Positions 52,039 to 61,565 are shown, numbered from the stretch's first letter. The stretch: DNA of 64,000 nt from JAUIAI01 sp963732405 (GCA_963732405.1 CAVSZG010000006.1:806001-870000), one strand, 5' to 3'. Notes: a model not told the origin generated them from the letters alone. Program-made: numbers and translations.

Positions 52039-53727
52039 TCAGGCGCGCAACTGAAAGCCGCGATACCGGTCGGCCGCCACCTCATCGCAGATTCTCCGAT
52101 ACTGCGCCAGGCCGCCCGCATAGGGCATGAAGACCCGTGGCTTACCGGGCACGTTCGCGCCCAGATACCACGAGTGAGTGGCCTGCGGCAGCAGGGTGGC
52201 GTCGGCGGCGGCATTGACCTTTGCCACCCAGTCATCCATGGCATCGTCACTGGCCTCGATGGTGGACAGGTCTTGCGCACGCAGATAGGCGATGCAGTCG
52301 GTGATCCAGTCGACATGCTGCTCGATCGCCACCGGCATATTGCACAACACCGACGGGCTGCCCGGTCCGGTCACGGTGAACAGATTCGGGAATCCGGCCA
52401 CCTGCAGGCCCAGATAATTGCGCGGCCCGGCTGCCCAGGCATCGCTCAGGCGCAGTCCGTCACGTCCTTCGATGTTCAGGCGCAGCAAGCTGCCGGTCAT
52501 GGCATCAAATCCGGTGGCAAACACGATGATATCCAGCGGATACTCGGCATCCCGGGTGCGGATGCCGGTGGGCGTAATCGCGTCGATCGGTGACTGGCGG
52601 ATATCGACCAGCGTGACATTGTCGCGATTGAAGGTCTCGAAGTAGTGCGAGTCGATGGGCGGCCGCTTGGCTGCATACGGATGATCGATGTTGGCGAGCT
52701 TGTCCGCCGTGGCCGGATCCTTGACGATGGCACGGATCTTGGCCTTGAGATACTCGGCCGCCGTGTCGTTGGCCGCCTTGTCGACCAGCAGATCCTTGAA
52801 GGTGGCGCGAAACTGCAGACCACCCTTGGCCCAGGCCGCTTCATAAAGCGACAGGCGTTCGGCGGGCGGCGTGTCGAGCGCACGGCGATCGGCAATGCGG
52901 AACGGGTGACCATTGGTGGTGGACTGCATGAGCTCGCGCAATTCGCCATGGCGCTGGCGCACCTGCTCACGAAATTCCGGGGTGAGGGGCGAATTGTGGG
53001 CAGGCACGCTGTAGTTGGCGGTCCGCTGAAAAACAGTCAGGTGGGCGGCGGTCTGGGCGATGACCGGTGCGCATTGGATCCCGGTGGACCCCGTGCCGAT
53101 CTGGCCGACCCGTTTACCCGTGAAGTCAACGCCATCGCGTGGCCACTGCCCGGTGTGATACCAGGCGCCGGTGAACTGGTCCAGGCCCGGGATATCGGGG
53201 ATATTGGCCGACGACAGGCAACCGACGGCCGCGATCAGAAAGCGCGCCGTCAGGGTTTCGCCGGCCTCAGTGCGCACCGACCAGATCTGCCGGCTCTCGT
53301 CATAGCGCGCGCCCACCACCCGGGTCTTGAGCTGGATGTCGCGGCGCAGGTCGAAGCGATCGGCGACATGATTCAGATAGCGCATGATCTCGTCGGGGCC
53401 GGGGTAACGCTCCGACCATTCCCATTCGCGATACAACTCGGGCGAGAACGTATAGCAGTAGGAATGGCTCTCGGAGTCGCAGCGGGCACCGGGGTAGCGG
53501 TTCCAGAACCAGGTGCCGCCCACGCCGTCGCCAGCCTCGAGCACACGCACGCGCAGACCGAGACGCTCGCGCAGGCTGTGAAGCTGATACAGGCCCGCGA
53601 AGCCGGCACCGATCACGATGGCATCGAGCAGGGCGGGGTGGGTGTCGGACGACCGGGTTGAAGAGGCGCCCGATAGCACGGGTGGCGTGTCAGAAACCCT
53701 GGCTGGGTGATTGCTTGCCTTGGACAT
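52039..53727 (-). CDS. Type I Baeyer-Villiger monooxygenase (cyclohexanone monooxygenase-like)
   Basis: A 562-residue flavoprotein using NADPH and O2 to insert oxygen next to a ketone, giving an ester or lactone. FAD motif GAGFAG (40-45), then GGTWFWNRYPGARCDSES, typical of this class. The Baeyer-Villiger fingerprint FTGAWYHTGQWP is at 185-196, directly followed by the NADPH motif GTGSTG (211-216). VFQRTANYSVPAHN and the late IVFATGFDAMTG segment also match. Length is close to cyclohexanone monooxygenase (about 540). The frame is open upstream to 53943; ATG 53727 leaves a 30-residue flexible lead. First gene of the cassette with binding protein and hydrolase. Confidence 0.92.
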   Translation of the reverse strand: MSKASNHPARVSDTPPVLSGASSTRSSDTHPALLDAIVIGAGFAGLYQLHSLRERLGLRVRVLEAGDGVGGTWFWNRYPGARCDSESHSYCYTFSPELYREWEWSERYPGPDEIMRYLNHVADRFDLRRDIQLKTRVVGARYDESRQIWSVRTEAGETLTARFLIAAVGCLSSANIPDIPGLDQFTGAWYHTGQWPRDGVDFTGKRVGQIGTGSTGIQCAPVIAQTAAHLTVFQRTANYSVPAHNSPLTPEFREQVRQRHGELRELMQSTTNGHPFRIADRRALDTPPAERLSLYEAAWAKGGLQFRATFKDLLVDKAANDTAAEYLKAKIRAIVKDPATADKLANIDHPYAAKRPPIDSHYFETFNRDNVTLVDIRQSPIDAITPTGIRTRDAEYPLDIIVFATGFDAMTGSLLRLNIEGRDGLRLSDAWAAGPRNYLGLQVAGFPNLFTVTGPGSPSVLCNMPVAIEQHVDWITDCIAYLRAQDLSTIEASDDAMDDWVAKVNAAADATLLPQATHSWYLGANVPGKPRVFMPYAGGLAQYRRICDEVAADRYRGFQLRA

Positions 53728-53963
53728 GTTGATGTTGCTCACTGGGTGTCGAGTGGGTCTGCACAATTGTCGTGAAACCAATATATCACTCGTCCATCCA
53801 CGCCCCGGGCAGTGGGCCGGCGTCGGCCTGGATTGCCCGCTGGCGGGCACGCTGATTGCCCCGTCGTCTGAGCGGAATGCCGGGCAGCCGTTCGTTCGAC
53901 TAGCGTCGATGGGCGTCGCGCCGGTGTTTGGCTTTTCACTCATCCCATCAAGGAGTCAGTTGC
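53728..53963. other. Divergent intergenic region between monooxygenase and csbD-like gene
   Basis: About 235 nt that must hold both promoters. CAATATATCA at 53779-53788 shares 8 of 10 bases with the palindrome in the marR/badH promoter, and read on the minus strand includes TATATT, a possible -10 box for the monooxygenase. AAGGAG (53950-53955) serves the csbD-like gene. Confidence 0.35.
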
Positions 53964-54146
53964 ATGAATTCGAATCAGGTCAAGGGCAAGGTCAAGGAAG
54001 TCGCCGGCAAGGTCCAGCAGGCAGTGGGCGAAGCCATCGGCAGCAAGGAACAACAGGCCAAGGGCGTCGCCAGGCAGGTTGAAGGGCAGGTCCAGGAGAA
54101 GGCCGGCGACGTGCAGGAAAGCATCAAGAAGGCCAACGAGGCATAA
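53964..54146 (+). CDS. CsbD family stress protein
   Basis: A 60-residue hydrophilic, helix-forming protein: NSNQVKGKVKEVAGKVQQAVGEAIG, then QAKGVARQVEGQVQEKAGDVQESIKKA. This repeats the KGxxxExxGK pattern of the CsbD family. CsbD-like proteins are abundant under general stress; their mechanism is unknown. AAGGAG lies 8 nt before ATG 53964, which decides the start although the frame is open earlier. It sits between an intact and a decayed monooxygenase gene without obvious functional link. Confidence 0.92.
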   Translation: MNSNQVKGKVKEVAGKVQQAVGEAIGSKEQQAKGVARQVEGQVQEKAGDVQESIKKANEA

Positions 54147-54297
54147 CCAGCGACATTCCCCGGCGCCGGCGCGATCAACGCGCGGTGCCGGGTCTTCTCC
54201 AGTTGCGATGTCGACCGATCCCGGGTTTGCGTGGATTCGTAGGCCCGCTAAGCAGGTGGCTATCCGGTCTGAAGCCATCATCCGCCTGGAGGAGTCA

Positions 54298-55076
54298 ATG
54301 CGACTTTCATCAGCACACCTGGACGCCGTGATCATCGGCGCCGGGTTCTCGGGCATGTCGCGCGACGCCATGATCTCAAACCTGACATCCGGTTCAACAC
54401 CCGGGTAACGGATGGCCGCTTCGACGAAAAGGCGGGGCTCTGGACCCTACTGATCGACACGGGCGAATCGATCACCGCGCGCTACCTGAACGCCGCAGTG
54501 GGCACGCTGTCCGATGCGAATATCCCCGCATTCAAGGGGCTGGACAAGTTCAAGGGTCAGTGGTATCACGCCAGCTGATTTCCAAAAGAGGGCGTTGATT
54601 TCACGGCGCGTCATGTGGTGGTGGTTGGCTCAGGCGCCACCGCTGTGCAGGCGATTCCCGAGATCGCCCGGCAGGCCAAGTCGTTGACCGTGTTTCAACG
54701 CACCGCGAACGATTGCGTGCCGGCCCGTCATGGCAAGGTCGATCTGTCAATCGTGCAGGCGCGCAAGGCCGACGATGACGGCATCGTCACCCGCATCCGG
54801 GAATCCTTTTTTGGTCAGGAGCATGATTTCATCGCGAAATCGGCGCTCGAGGTGTCGGTCAAGGAGCGCGAACGTGAATTCGACCGGATGTGGGACGCCG
54901 GTGGTTTCGGATTCTGGCTGACGAACGACCAGGATATGTTCTTCAGCGAAGAGGCCAATGAGTTGTGCGCCGATGACATCCGGCGCAAGATCCGTCGGAC
55001 GGTGAAAGATCCCGCGGTGGCCGGTCGAATCGATCACCGCCAAGGGATATCCAGGATTCATCCGTCTATGGTTCAC
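54298..55076 (+). pseudogene. Decayed Baeyer-Villiger-type flavin monooxygenase
   Basis: Starts with a good ribosome site (GGAGG) and RLSSAHLDAVIIGAGFSGM. It then jumps across a deletion of roughly 80 codons and a frame change to FNTRVTDGRFDEKAGLWTLL and GTLSDANIPAFKGLDKFKGQ. WYHAS is followed by an in-frame TGA (54576-54578) inside the Baeyer-Villiger fingerprint. Then comes KEGVDFTARHVVVVGSGATAVQ, the NADPH motif, and FQRTANDCVPARHGK. The 3' third is missing; similarity stops after RTVKDPAVAGR, and the frame runs on into the next gene. Three separate lesions make it a true pseudogene, paralogous to the intact gene at 52039-53727. Confidence 0.82.
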
Positions 55077-55092
55077 TCAGGGGGAGCAAGGC

Positions 55093-56145
55093 ATGATCAG
55101 CAATGACTATTACTCGCAGGAGATTCACGGCCCGTATGAACTGTACGATGCCGGCAATGTCGAGCTCGAAGAAGGTGGCACGCTTCGCAATTGCCGGATC
55201 GCACACACCACGCTGGGCAAACTCAACTCGGCCAAAAGCAATGCGATCCTGGTGCCGACCTGGTTCTCTGGCACCACGAAGATCATGGTCGATGTTTACA
55301 CCGGCAAGGGGCGAGCGCTCGATCCGGGCAAGTATTTCATCATCCTGGTCAACCAGATCGGCAACGGTCTGTCCAGTTCACCGCATAACACGCCCGCCCC
55401 GGGTGGCATGGGTCATTTTCCGAAGGTGCGCATTGGTGACGACGTGCGCGTGCAGCATCAGCTGGTCACCGACAAGTTTGGTTTGAAAAACCTCGCACTG
55501 GTGGTCGGTGGTTCGATGGGGGCGCAGCAGACCTATGAATGGGCCGTGCGTTATCCGGAATTCGTCAAGCGGGCGGCACCGATCGCCGGCACGGCGAAGA
55601 ACACCATGCACGACTATGTGTTCACCGAAACCCTGATTGACGCCATCGTGTCCGATCCTGGTTTCAACAAGGGCTTTTATGGATCACCCGCCGACGTGCG
55701 GGAGGGACTGCTGCGGCACGCGAAGATCTGGGCGGTCATGGGCTGGAGCACCGAGTTCTACCAGCGTGGTCGTCCCAAGGCCCTGGGGTTCTCCTCGCTG
55801 GACGACTTCATCATCAATTTCATGAATGCCTATTTCGCGCCCATGGATCCGAATGCCTTGCTGACCATGGCCTGGAAGTGGCAGCACGGCGACGTGAGTC
55901 GACACGCCGGCGGCGATCTGCGTGCCGCCCTGCAGCGCATCACCGCCAAGACCTTTGTCATGCCCATGTCCTCCGACATGTTCTTCCCACCGGCCGACTG
56001 CGAAGCTGAATGGCGGCTGATTCCGGACGCCGAGTTTCGGCCTATCGACACGATCGATGGGCACATGGCCTTGTTCGGCGCCGATCCGCAGGCGATGGCG
56101 CAGATCGACACGCATCTGAAGGCTTTGTTGGCGGCCAAAGTCTAG
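55093..56145 (+). CDS. MetX-like alpha/beta-fold acyltransferase/hydrolase
   Basis: A 350-residue protein of the homoserine O-acetyltransferase-like group. The segment LRNCRIAHTTLGKLNSAKSNAILVPTWFSG opens the fold. The nucleophile elbow is GGSMG (Ser141), an Asp follows in MSSDMFFPP, and the base His is in DTIDGHMALFG. Residues that bind homoserine in true MetX are not evident to me, and length fits the broader hydrolase-like branch. It follows the decayed monooxygenase closely, so a former monooxygenase-plus-hydrolase unit is likely, parallel to the intact one nearby. ATG 55093 has GGGGGAGCAAGG just upstream. Confidence 0.85.
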   Translation: MISNDYYSQEIHGPYELYDAGNVELEEGGTLRNCRIAHTTLGKLNSAKSNAILVPTWFSGTTKIMVDVYTGKGRALDPGKYFIILVNQIGNGLSSSPHNTPAPGGMGHFPKVRIGDDVRVQHQLVTDKFGLKNLALVVGGSMGAQQTYEWAVRYPEFVKRAAPIAGTAKNTMHDYVFTETLIDAIVSDPGFNKGFYGSPADVREGLLRHAKIWAVMGWSTEFYQRGRPKALGFSSLDDFIINFMNAYFAPMDPNALLTMAWKWQHGDVSRHAGGDLRAALQRITAKTFVMPMSSDMFFPPADCEAEWRLIPDAEFRPIDTIDGHMALFGADPQAMAQIDTHLKALLAAKV

Positions 56146-56312
56146 TGAGCCAGGTTTGCCACGCCAGAATGCCCTCGGCATAGACGGTTGTCGGGTGCGA
56201 TGGCAGACTTGCGGTTGCGGGCAGCCCGGGCATCGCGAAGCCTCGGCGACCGCCAAAACAAGGTCGCCAGACCCCCGCTCCGACTGCGTGCCTCACCTTG
56301 GATCCCGCTTCA

Positions 56313-57968
56313 ATGACCGATTCCTCCCGCAGGCGCGAGTCGCAGCGAAACCCGCGATTCCTGCCGCAGCGCCAGTCTGCACCAGCCGTAGGGCGCTTGG
56401 ACCCACTGGTGCGGATCGGGTCCTTGCTGGCTGTCACCATTGTTGTCGGTTGCGGTGGCACCGCGCAGACCCAGACCCAGACCCAGACCGACAGCGGTGT
56501 CGACTCCAGCGGATCGACCCTTTACGCGGCCTGCGCCGCCGGCACCGGTCGCGACATGGTCGTCGGCCCGGGCGACGGCCAGATCGCGGAACTCGAACAG
56601 GTGCCCTGGGAGAGCCTGGCGGCAGGCGACACCGTGCGGATCCATCATCGTGCAACGCCCTATCGCGGCAAGTTTCTGATCACTGGAAGCGGCACTGAAT
56701 CGGCACCGCTGCGCATCTGCGGCATCAAGGGCGCGAACGGCGAACGCCCGATCATCGAAGGCGCCAACGCGGTGACCCGCAGCGCGCTCAACTACGGCAG
56801 CGCCTACGCCGGGCCGATTTTCGAAGCCCGCTCGGTCATCACGATCAAGGGCACCGAGGCGAATTACACTGACTTCCCCAGGCATATCCGGATCGATGGC
56901 CTCACGATCCGCGGCGCCCATCCGGCCAACCAGTTCACCGATCGCGCCGGGGTGCTCAGACGTTACGACGAGTTCGGCGGCTGCATCTGGATCGACCGCG
57001 GCGAACACATCACGCTGGCCGATCTCGAAGTGACTGACTGCACCAACGGCATCTTCAGCAAGTCGACGGACGACGGGCCGTTCGCTGTCACGAAGGACAT
57101 CCGCCTGACCGGCAATGACATCCACGGTAACGGCATCGCCGGCAGCGATCGGCTGCATGGCGTCTACATGCAGAGCGTCGGTGTCGTCTATGAGTTCAAC
57201 GTCTTCGGCCCTGCACGGACCGACGCACTCGGCAATGCAATCAAGGATCGTTCGGTCGGCAGCATCGTTCGCTACAACCGGATCGAGGAGGGCGCCCATG
57301 CCGTCGATCTCGTCGAGGCTGAAGACTTTCCGACGACCGCGACCGCTGACCCCGCCTATCGCGCGACCTACGTCTACGGGAACCAGATTATCAAGCGCGG
57401 CGACACCGGCAGCGTCATCCACTACGGCGGCGACCATTACACCAGCGAACCGGGTGCCCAGTGGGGCGAGCCGATCTTTCGCAAGGGGACGCTCTACTTC
57501 TTCAACAATACTGTGCACGTAACCGGCAGCCAGGGGGTGCTCTTCAATCTGTCGACCACCGACGAGAAGGCGCAGATCTGGAACAACGTCTTTTATTTCG
57601 ACCCGACCGTGCAGTTTCCGAGCATGCGGCAGTCGAGTGATGTCGGCCAGTCCTGGGTTGCCGGCGGAATCGTCAACCTGGGTCGAAACTGGATCAACGA
57701 GACCTGGGCCGACAGCGACCCCTACCATCAGGTGCCCGGCGAACTGAACGGGAAGGACCAGTTGCTGACCGGGACTGCACCGCCAATCGACCTGACGACG
57801 CTGCGACCCAATGTTGCCTCGACGCTGATCGATTCTGCCCAATCGGGTCCGGCGAGCGCAGCCGAGTGGACAGTCGAATACGAGCTCGATCAGAACTTCC
57901 AGCCCAAGCGGCGGGTCACGCTGGGCGCGGGCAACGATATCGGGGCGCTGGAAGGGTCCGGCTTCTGA
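56313..57968 (+). CDS. Right-handed parallel beta-helix lipoprotein
   Basis: A 551-residue exported protein. After a basic, 35-residue N-region, a hydrophobic segment ends VTIVVGC (lipobox-like Cys), then a QTQTQTQT linker. From about residue 150 the sequence repeats short strands with Asn/Gly turns (IRIDGLTIRGAHP, ITLADLEVTDCTNGI, IRLTGNDIHGNGI, TLYFFNNTVHVTGSQ), the pattern of pectate-lyase-like beta-helices. Such proteins bind or cleave polysaccharides; catalytic residues cannot be assigned. ATG at 56298 is an alternative start 5 codons earlier. It ends convergent with the MFS gene, 42 nt away. Confidence 0.8.
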   Translation: MTDSSRRRESQRNPRFLPQRQSAPAVGRLDPLVRIGSLLAVTIVVGCGGTAQTQTQTQTDSGVDSSGSTLYAACAAGTGRDMVVGPGDGQIAELEQVPWESLAAGDTVRIHHRATPYRGKFLITGSGTESAPLRICGIKGANGERPIIEGANAVTRSALNYGSAYAGPIFEARSVITIKGTEANYTDFPRHIRIDGLTIRGAHPANQFTDRAGVLRRYDEFGGCIWIDRGEHITLADLEVTDCTNGIFSKSTDDGPFAVTKDIRLTGNDIHGNGIAGSDRLHGVYMQSVGVVYEFNVFGPARTDALGNAIKDRSVGSIVRYNRIEEGAHAVDLVEAEDFPTTATADPAYRATYVYGNQIIKRGDTGSVIHYGGDHYTSEPGAQWGEPIFRKGTLYFFNNTVHVTGSQGVLFNLSTTDEKAQIWNNVFYFDPTVQFPSMRQSSDVGQSWVAGGIVNLGRNWINETWADSDPYHQVPGELNGKDQLLTGTAPPIDLTTLRPNVASTLIDSAQSGPASAAEWTVEYELDQNFQPKRRVTLGAGNDIGALEGSGF

Positions 57969-58010
57969 TGTCGGTGGCTGATGGGCGCCGACCCGGGCAA
58001 CTTGCGTGCA

Positions 58011-59192
58011 TCAGCCGTTGCGGCGGGCGCGTTCCATCACCGGCATCTGCGACATAAACGCCATGATGGACAGCGCCAGCATGAGGCTGGCCATGCCGAT
58101 CGCATCATTCATGCTGACCAGGCCACCCAGCATGGTGGCCAGGGCGCCGATCAGTTGCTGCAACATGCCCGCCATGGCCGCTGCCGCGCCGGCCAGGAGT
58201 GGAATCGCGCCGACCGCCCCGGCCAGTGCCGGTGGCATCAGCAGCCCGTTGCCCAGCCCCATCAATACCAGGGGCAGCGCCACCGCCAGTGGCGTGGCAT
58301 AACCGGCGAGGGCGAGCGCCAGCATCACGCCGATGCCGGACATGGTCAGGCATTGACCCACCAGCATCATCGATGAGTCCTTGACGCGGCCCACCAGGCG
58401 GGTGGTAAGCAGGTTGCCCACGATGTACGAGGCTGGCACCACCATGATGTACCAGCCGATGTTTTCCGGTGCGACGCCGTAGGCATCAAATACCAGAGGG
58501 GCCGACCCGATAAATACATAAAAGCATCCCGAGGTGAAGGCGGTGATCAGACAAAAGGCGAGATAGCCTCGGGTGGACATCAGTTCGCCATAGGAGGCAA
58601 TCATCTGACGGGCGCTGCGTCCACCAGCGTGCTGCGCCTTCACCGTGGGCAGGCCGGACCAGGCAGCCAGCAGCGCGGCCGCATTCACCAGGGCCATCAC
58701 GATGAACACCATCCGCCAGCCGAAGGCCGCGTGGATGTGCCCGCCGATCAGCGTGCCCAGGGGAGGGCAGAAACCCATGGTCACGCCGACCCAGGCCATC
58801 ATGCGGGTCTTGTCCGGGCCGGCGAAATAATCCTGGATCATTGCCCGACCAATGGCCATGCCGGCGCAGGTACCGGCGCCTTGCAGCGCCCGCGCCAGAA
58901 TCAGGGCCGTCAGGTTCGGCGCGAGCGCGGCGGCCACCGTACCGACCATGCCGATCGCCAGCCCCACCAGCAGGATGCGACGCCGCCCGAAGTTGTCGGA
59001 CAATGGACCATAGATGAGCTGGGCCAGTGCGAAGGCAATCAGATACGCCGAGAAGGTGAGCTGAACCTGCGCCTGGCTGGCCGAGAATGTGTCGGTCCAG
59101 GAGGGCATGGAGGGCAGGCAGGCGGTCATGGCGAGCAGGCCCAGCGCAATCTGGGCGAGCAGGACGATCGTGACCCGGGTGCGTTCCTTCAT
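58011..59192 (-). CDS. Bcr/CflA-type MFS drug exporter
   Basis: A 393-residue, 12-span antiporter. Loop-2 signature LIYGPLSDNFGRRRILLVG and the fifth-helix motif RALQGAGTCAGMAIGRAMIQDYF (the family's drug:H+ antiporter motif C region) place it with Bcr/CflA exporters of bicyclomycin, chloramphenicol and sulfonamide type. A GFCPPLGTLIGGHI segment (antiporter motif PxxGPxxGG-like) is also present. It lies 17 nt downstream of the PLP enzyme's end on the same strand, so co-transcription is possible; the substrate is unknown. Confidence 0.9.
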   Translation of the reverse strand: MKERTRVTIVLLAQIALGLLAMTACLPSMPSWTDTFSASQAQVQLTFSAYLIAFALAQLIYGPLSDNFGRRRILLVGLAIGMVGTVAAALAPNLTALILARALQGAGTCAGMAIGRAMIQDYFAGPDKTRMMAWVGVTMGFCPPLGTLIGGHIHAAFGWRMVFIVMALVNAAALLAAWSGLPTVKAQHAGGRSARQMIASYGELMSTRGYLAFCLITAFTSGCFYVFIGSAPLVFDAYGVAPENIGWYIMVVPASYIVGNLLTTRLVGRVKDSSMMLVGQCLTMSGIGVMLALALAGYATPLAVALPLVLMGLGNGLLMPPALAGAVGAIPLLAGAAAAMAGMLQQLIGALATMLGGLVSMNDAIGMASLMLALSIMAFMSQMPVMERARRNG

Positions 59193-59209
59193 TGTCCGAT
59201 CATGCCGCG

Positions 59210-60448
59210 TCAGGCCAGCGCAGCGGCAAGATCGGCGATCAGATCGTCGGTATCTTCCAGGCCGATCGACAAACGGATCAGGCCATCGGCGATGTCGTAC
59301 TCACGGCGCTTGTCCGGCCCCGCCTCCCAGAAGATGGTCTGCGCCATCGGAATGACCAGGCTGCGCGCATCCCCCAGGCCTGTGGCCTTGAGGAAGCAGT
59401 GGAGCCGGTCGATGATGGCGATACTGCGGGAGGCATCGCGCAATTCAACAGCGATGAGCCACGAGCCTCCACGAAAAAGGCGTCGTGCCCGCTCATGCTG
59501 GGGATGCGATTCGAGCATGGGATACGCCACCCTGGCCACGGCCGGGTGCGTACTCAGGAAGCGGGCGATCGCCAGGGCGCTGTCACTGACCTGACGCATC
59601 CGCAGCGACAGGGTTTCAAGCCCCACGCTGATGGCGTGGGCCTCCTGTGAACTGAGGCGTGCGCCCATGTCGCGCAGCCCTTTCTTGCGGACCTGGGTGA
59701 GGCCTTGCTGGGCCGGGTCGACCGATCGATACGATGCACTGATATTCGGATAGGCCGTCCAGTCGAACCTGCCGGTGTCGATCAGCACGCCGCCCATGGC
59801 CTGACCATGGCCAGCCATCGACTTGCTCAGGGAATGGATGATGAGATCAGCGCCGACTGAGGCGGCGCGAAACAAGGCTGGCGACAGGATTGTGTTGTCG
59901 ACCACGTACAGAATGCCGCGATCGCGCAGCAGGGCGCCGATCGATTCGAGATCCGGTATCTGGGTGCCCGGGTTGGCGACGGCTTCGACGAAGACCATGC
60001 GCGTCGTGGGGCGCAGCGTCGCTTCAACCTGCCCGACCTCGCGCGTGTCGATGCGCGACACGGCGATGCCCAGATGCTCGAGGGTTTCGATCAGGCTCAG
60101 GGTGTTGCCAAAGACATGACGACTGATGATCAGGTGATCGCCGGCCCGCAGCAGGGTCAGGAACAAGGCGCTGATCGTCGCCATACCGGTAGCGAAGGTG
60201 ATCGCACCAACACCCTCATCCAGGCTGGCCAGCTTGGATTCGAGGGCGGACGTGGTCGGTGTGCCTTGACGCCCGTAGCTCGCGCTCTTGCGCCGCCCCT
60301 GAAAGACCGCGATGAGATCGTCGGTGCGATCGAAGCTGAACTGGGTGGACGGATGAATCGGGAAATGCACGCCGCCGTGCGCATCGCCCAGGCGCCGATC
60401 AGCGTGGACGGTCTGCGTTGAGAGTCGGTGTGGTGGGTCCGATGGCAT
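59210..60448 (-). CDS. metZ: Cys/Met metabolism PLP enzyme (O-succinylhomoserine sulfhydrylase-like)
   Basis: A 412-residue trans-sulfuration-family enzyme. TQTVHADRRLGDAHGGVHFPIHPSTQF opens the fold. FATGMATISALFLTLLRAGDHLI contains the PLP-stacking region, VVDNTILSPALFR the aspartate that holds the ring nitrogen, and IHSLSKSMAGHG the Schiff-base lysine. SASYGRQGTPT provides the Tyr/Arg phosphate contacts from the partner subunit. It would make homocysteine from an acylhomoserine and sulfide, or cystathionine. A second ATG 15 codons upstream (60493) is possible; neither has a clear ribosome site. Confidence 0.87.
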   Translation of the reverse strand: MPSDPPHRLSTQTVHADRRLGDAHGGVHFPIHPSTQFSFDRTDDLIAVFQGRRKSASYGRQGTPTTSALESKLASLDEGVGAITFATGMATISALFLTLLRAGDHLIISRHVFGNTLSLIETLEHLGIAVSRIDTREVGQVEATLRPTTRMVFVEAVANPGTQIPDLESIGALLRDRGILYVVDNTILSPALFRAASVGADLIIHSLSKSMAGHGQAMGGVLIDTGRFDWTAYPNISASYRSVDPAQQGLTQVRKKGLRDMGARLSSQEAHAISVGLETLSLRMRQVSDSALAIARFLSTHPAVARVAYPMLESHPQHERARRLFRGGSWLIAVELRDASRSIAIIDRLHCFLKATGLGDARSLVIPMAQTIFWEAGPDKRREYDIADGLIRLSIGLEDTDDLIADLAAALA

Positions 60449-60700
60449 CAAAGGGTCGGCAGGATTGGTCACGGGAGGGTGGGGGCATGGCAAAGCGGTT
60501 GGCTCGACAGCGGTCTGGGGCCGCGCCGGTTGCCGTCATGAGGGCTCTCACGTCGGCACGCGTCGATGGATAATCGAGTTTACTCCAGGCGCCCGACGAT
60601 CGACAGTATCCGATCAGGCGGGTACGTCGCGTCGGTGTGCGAGTCCTGGAGGGCGCATTATCCGGCATCCGCCAGCCCCACACATTCAGAGCGCCCCTTC

Positions 60701-61537
60701 ATGACCGATCGCCAGCAGCATGTCGTTGACTTCTACACCCGCCATCCGATTTCTGCCGAGCACATCGTGCAATCACTGCAGCGCAAGTATGGTGAGTTCG
60801 ACACGCTGGCACCTGCGGCGCTCTATGAATTTGATCAGGATCACTATGGCGGTCTGGCGGCGAATCAGGCCATTGTCGAACGAATCGGCCTGCGTCCCGG
60901 CCAACGGGTGGTCGACTTCTGTGCGGGCCTGGGTGGCCCGGCCCGCTGGTTCGCGGCCGAGCACCAGGTGCGGGTCACGGGCATCGAGATCACCCCGCAC
61001 CGGGTCGCGGGTGCCCGCCGGTTGACTGAACTCACGGGGCTGACCGGGCAGGTCGAGATCATCGAGGGCGATGTGATGCAGGTGCCACTGCCCGACGAGT
61101 GCGCGGATGCCGTGGTGAGCCAGGAGGCCTTGCTGCATGTGCCGGACAAATCACGGGCGATCGCGCAGGCGGCGCGAATCCTGATCCCGGGCGGGCGGCT
61201 GTGCTTTACCGACTGGCAGCGTCATCGGCCCCTCACCGCACAAGAGGAGGCAGTGATGTGGCAGGGCATTGCCGCGCAGCAGGTGTATTCGACCGATCAG
61301 TATCGCGAGGCGTTCGGTGCGGCGGGATTAGACGTGGTTTCGCATGACGACCTCACCGACGAGTGGGCAGTGGTGCTCGCCCGGCGCAGGGACATGTATA
61401 CCGCGCTGCGGGCCGATGCACTGGCCGCCGGCAAGCCGGCTGGTGACGAGCATTTTTATTCCGCCTATGTGACGCTGGTTGAGCTCGTGCAGCAGCGCGT
61501 GTTGGGCGGCGTGCGCTGGACCGTCGAAAAGGGGTGA
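60701..61537 (+). CDS. SAM-dependent methyltransferase (type 11)
   Basis: A 278-residue cytosolic methyltransferase. Motif I RVVDFCAGLGGPARWFA (about residues 69-85), acidic strand end in VTGIEITPHR, motif II/post region EIIEGDVMQVPLPDECADAVVSQEALLHVPDKSRA, then RILIPGGRLCFTDW. This pattern resembles sarcosine/dimethylglycine and sterol-type methyltransferases. The upstream frame is open from 60566 but lacks a good start; ATG 60701 gives a typical lead (RQQHVVDFYTRHPIS). Divergent from the PLP enzyme, with which it could share methyl-group metabolism, but this is only suggestive. Confidence 0.87.
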   Translation: MTDRQQHVVDFYTRHPISAEHIVQSLQRKYGEFDTLAPAALYEFDQDHYGGLAANQAIVERIGLRPGQRVVDFCAGLGGPARWFAAEHQVRVTGIEITPHRVAGARRLTELTGLTGQVEIIEGDVMQVPLPDECADAVVSQEALLHVPDKSRAIAQAARILIPGGRLCFTDWQRHRPLTAQEEAVMWQGIAAQQVYSTDQYREAFGAAGLDVVSHDDLTDEWAVVLARRRDMYTALRADALAAGKPAGDEHFYSAYVTLVELVQQRVLGGVRWTVEKG

Positions 61538-61565
61538 GAACAGGCAGGCGCTGCTCCGATTCGCC

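Noticed and set aside
54576..54578. TGA read as tryptophan or selenocysteine in the second monooxygenase
   Set aside because: The gene also has a large deletion, a frame change and a missing 3' end, so simple decay explains the stop.
56310..57842. 510-codon minus-strand frame under the beta-helix gene
   Set aside because: Composition (many Ala/Asp/Val runs) and lack of motifs show that it is a shadow of the plus-strand gene.
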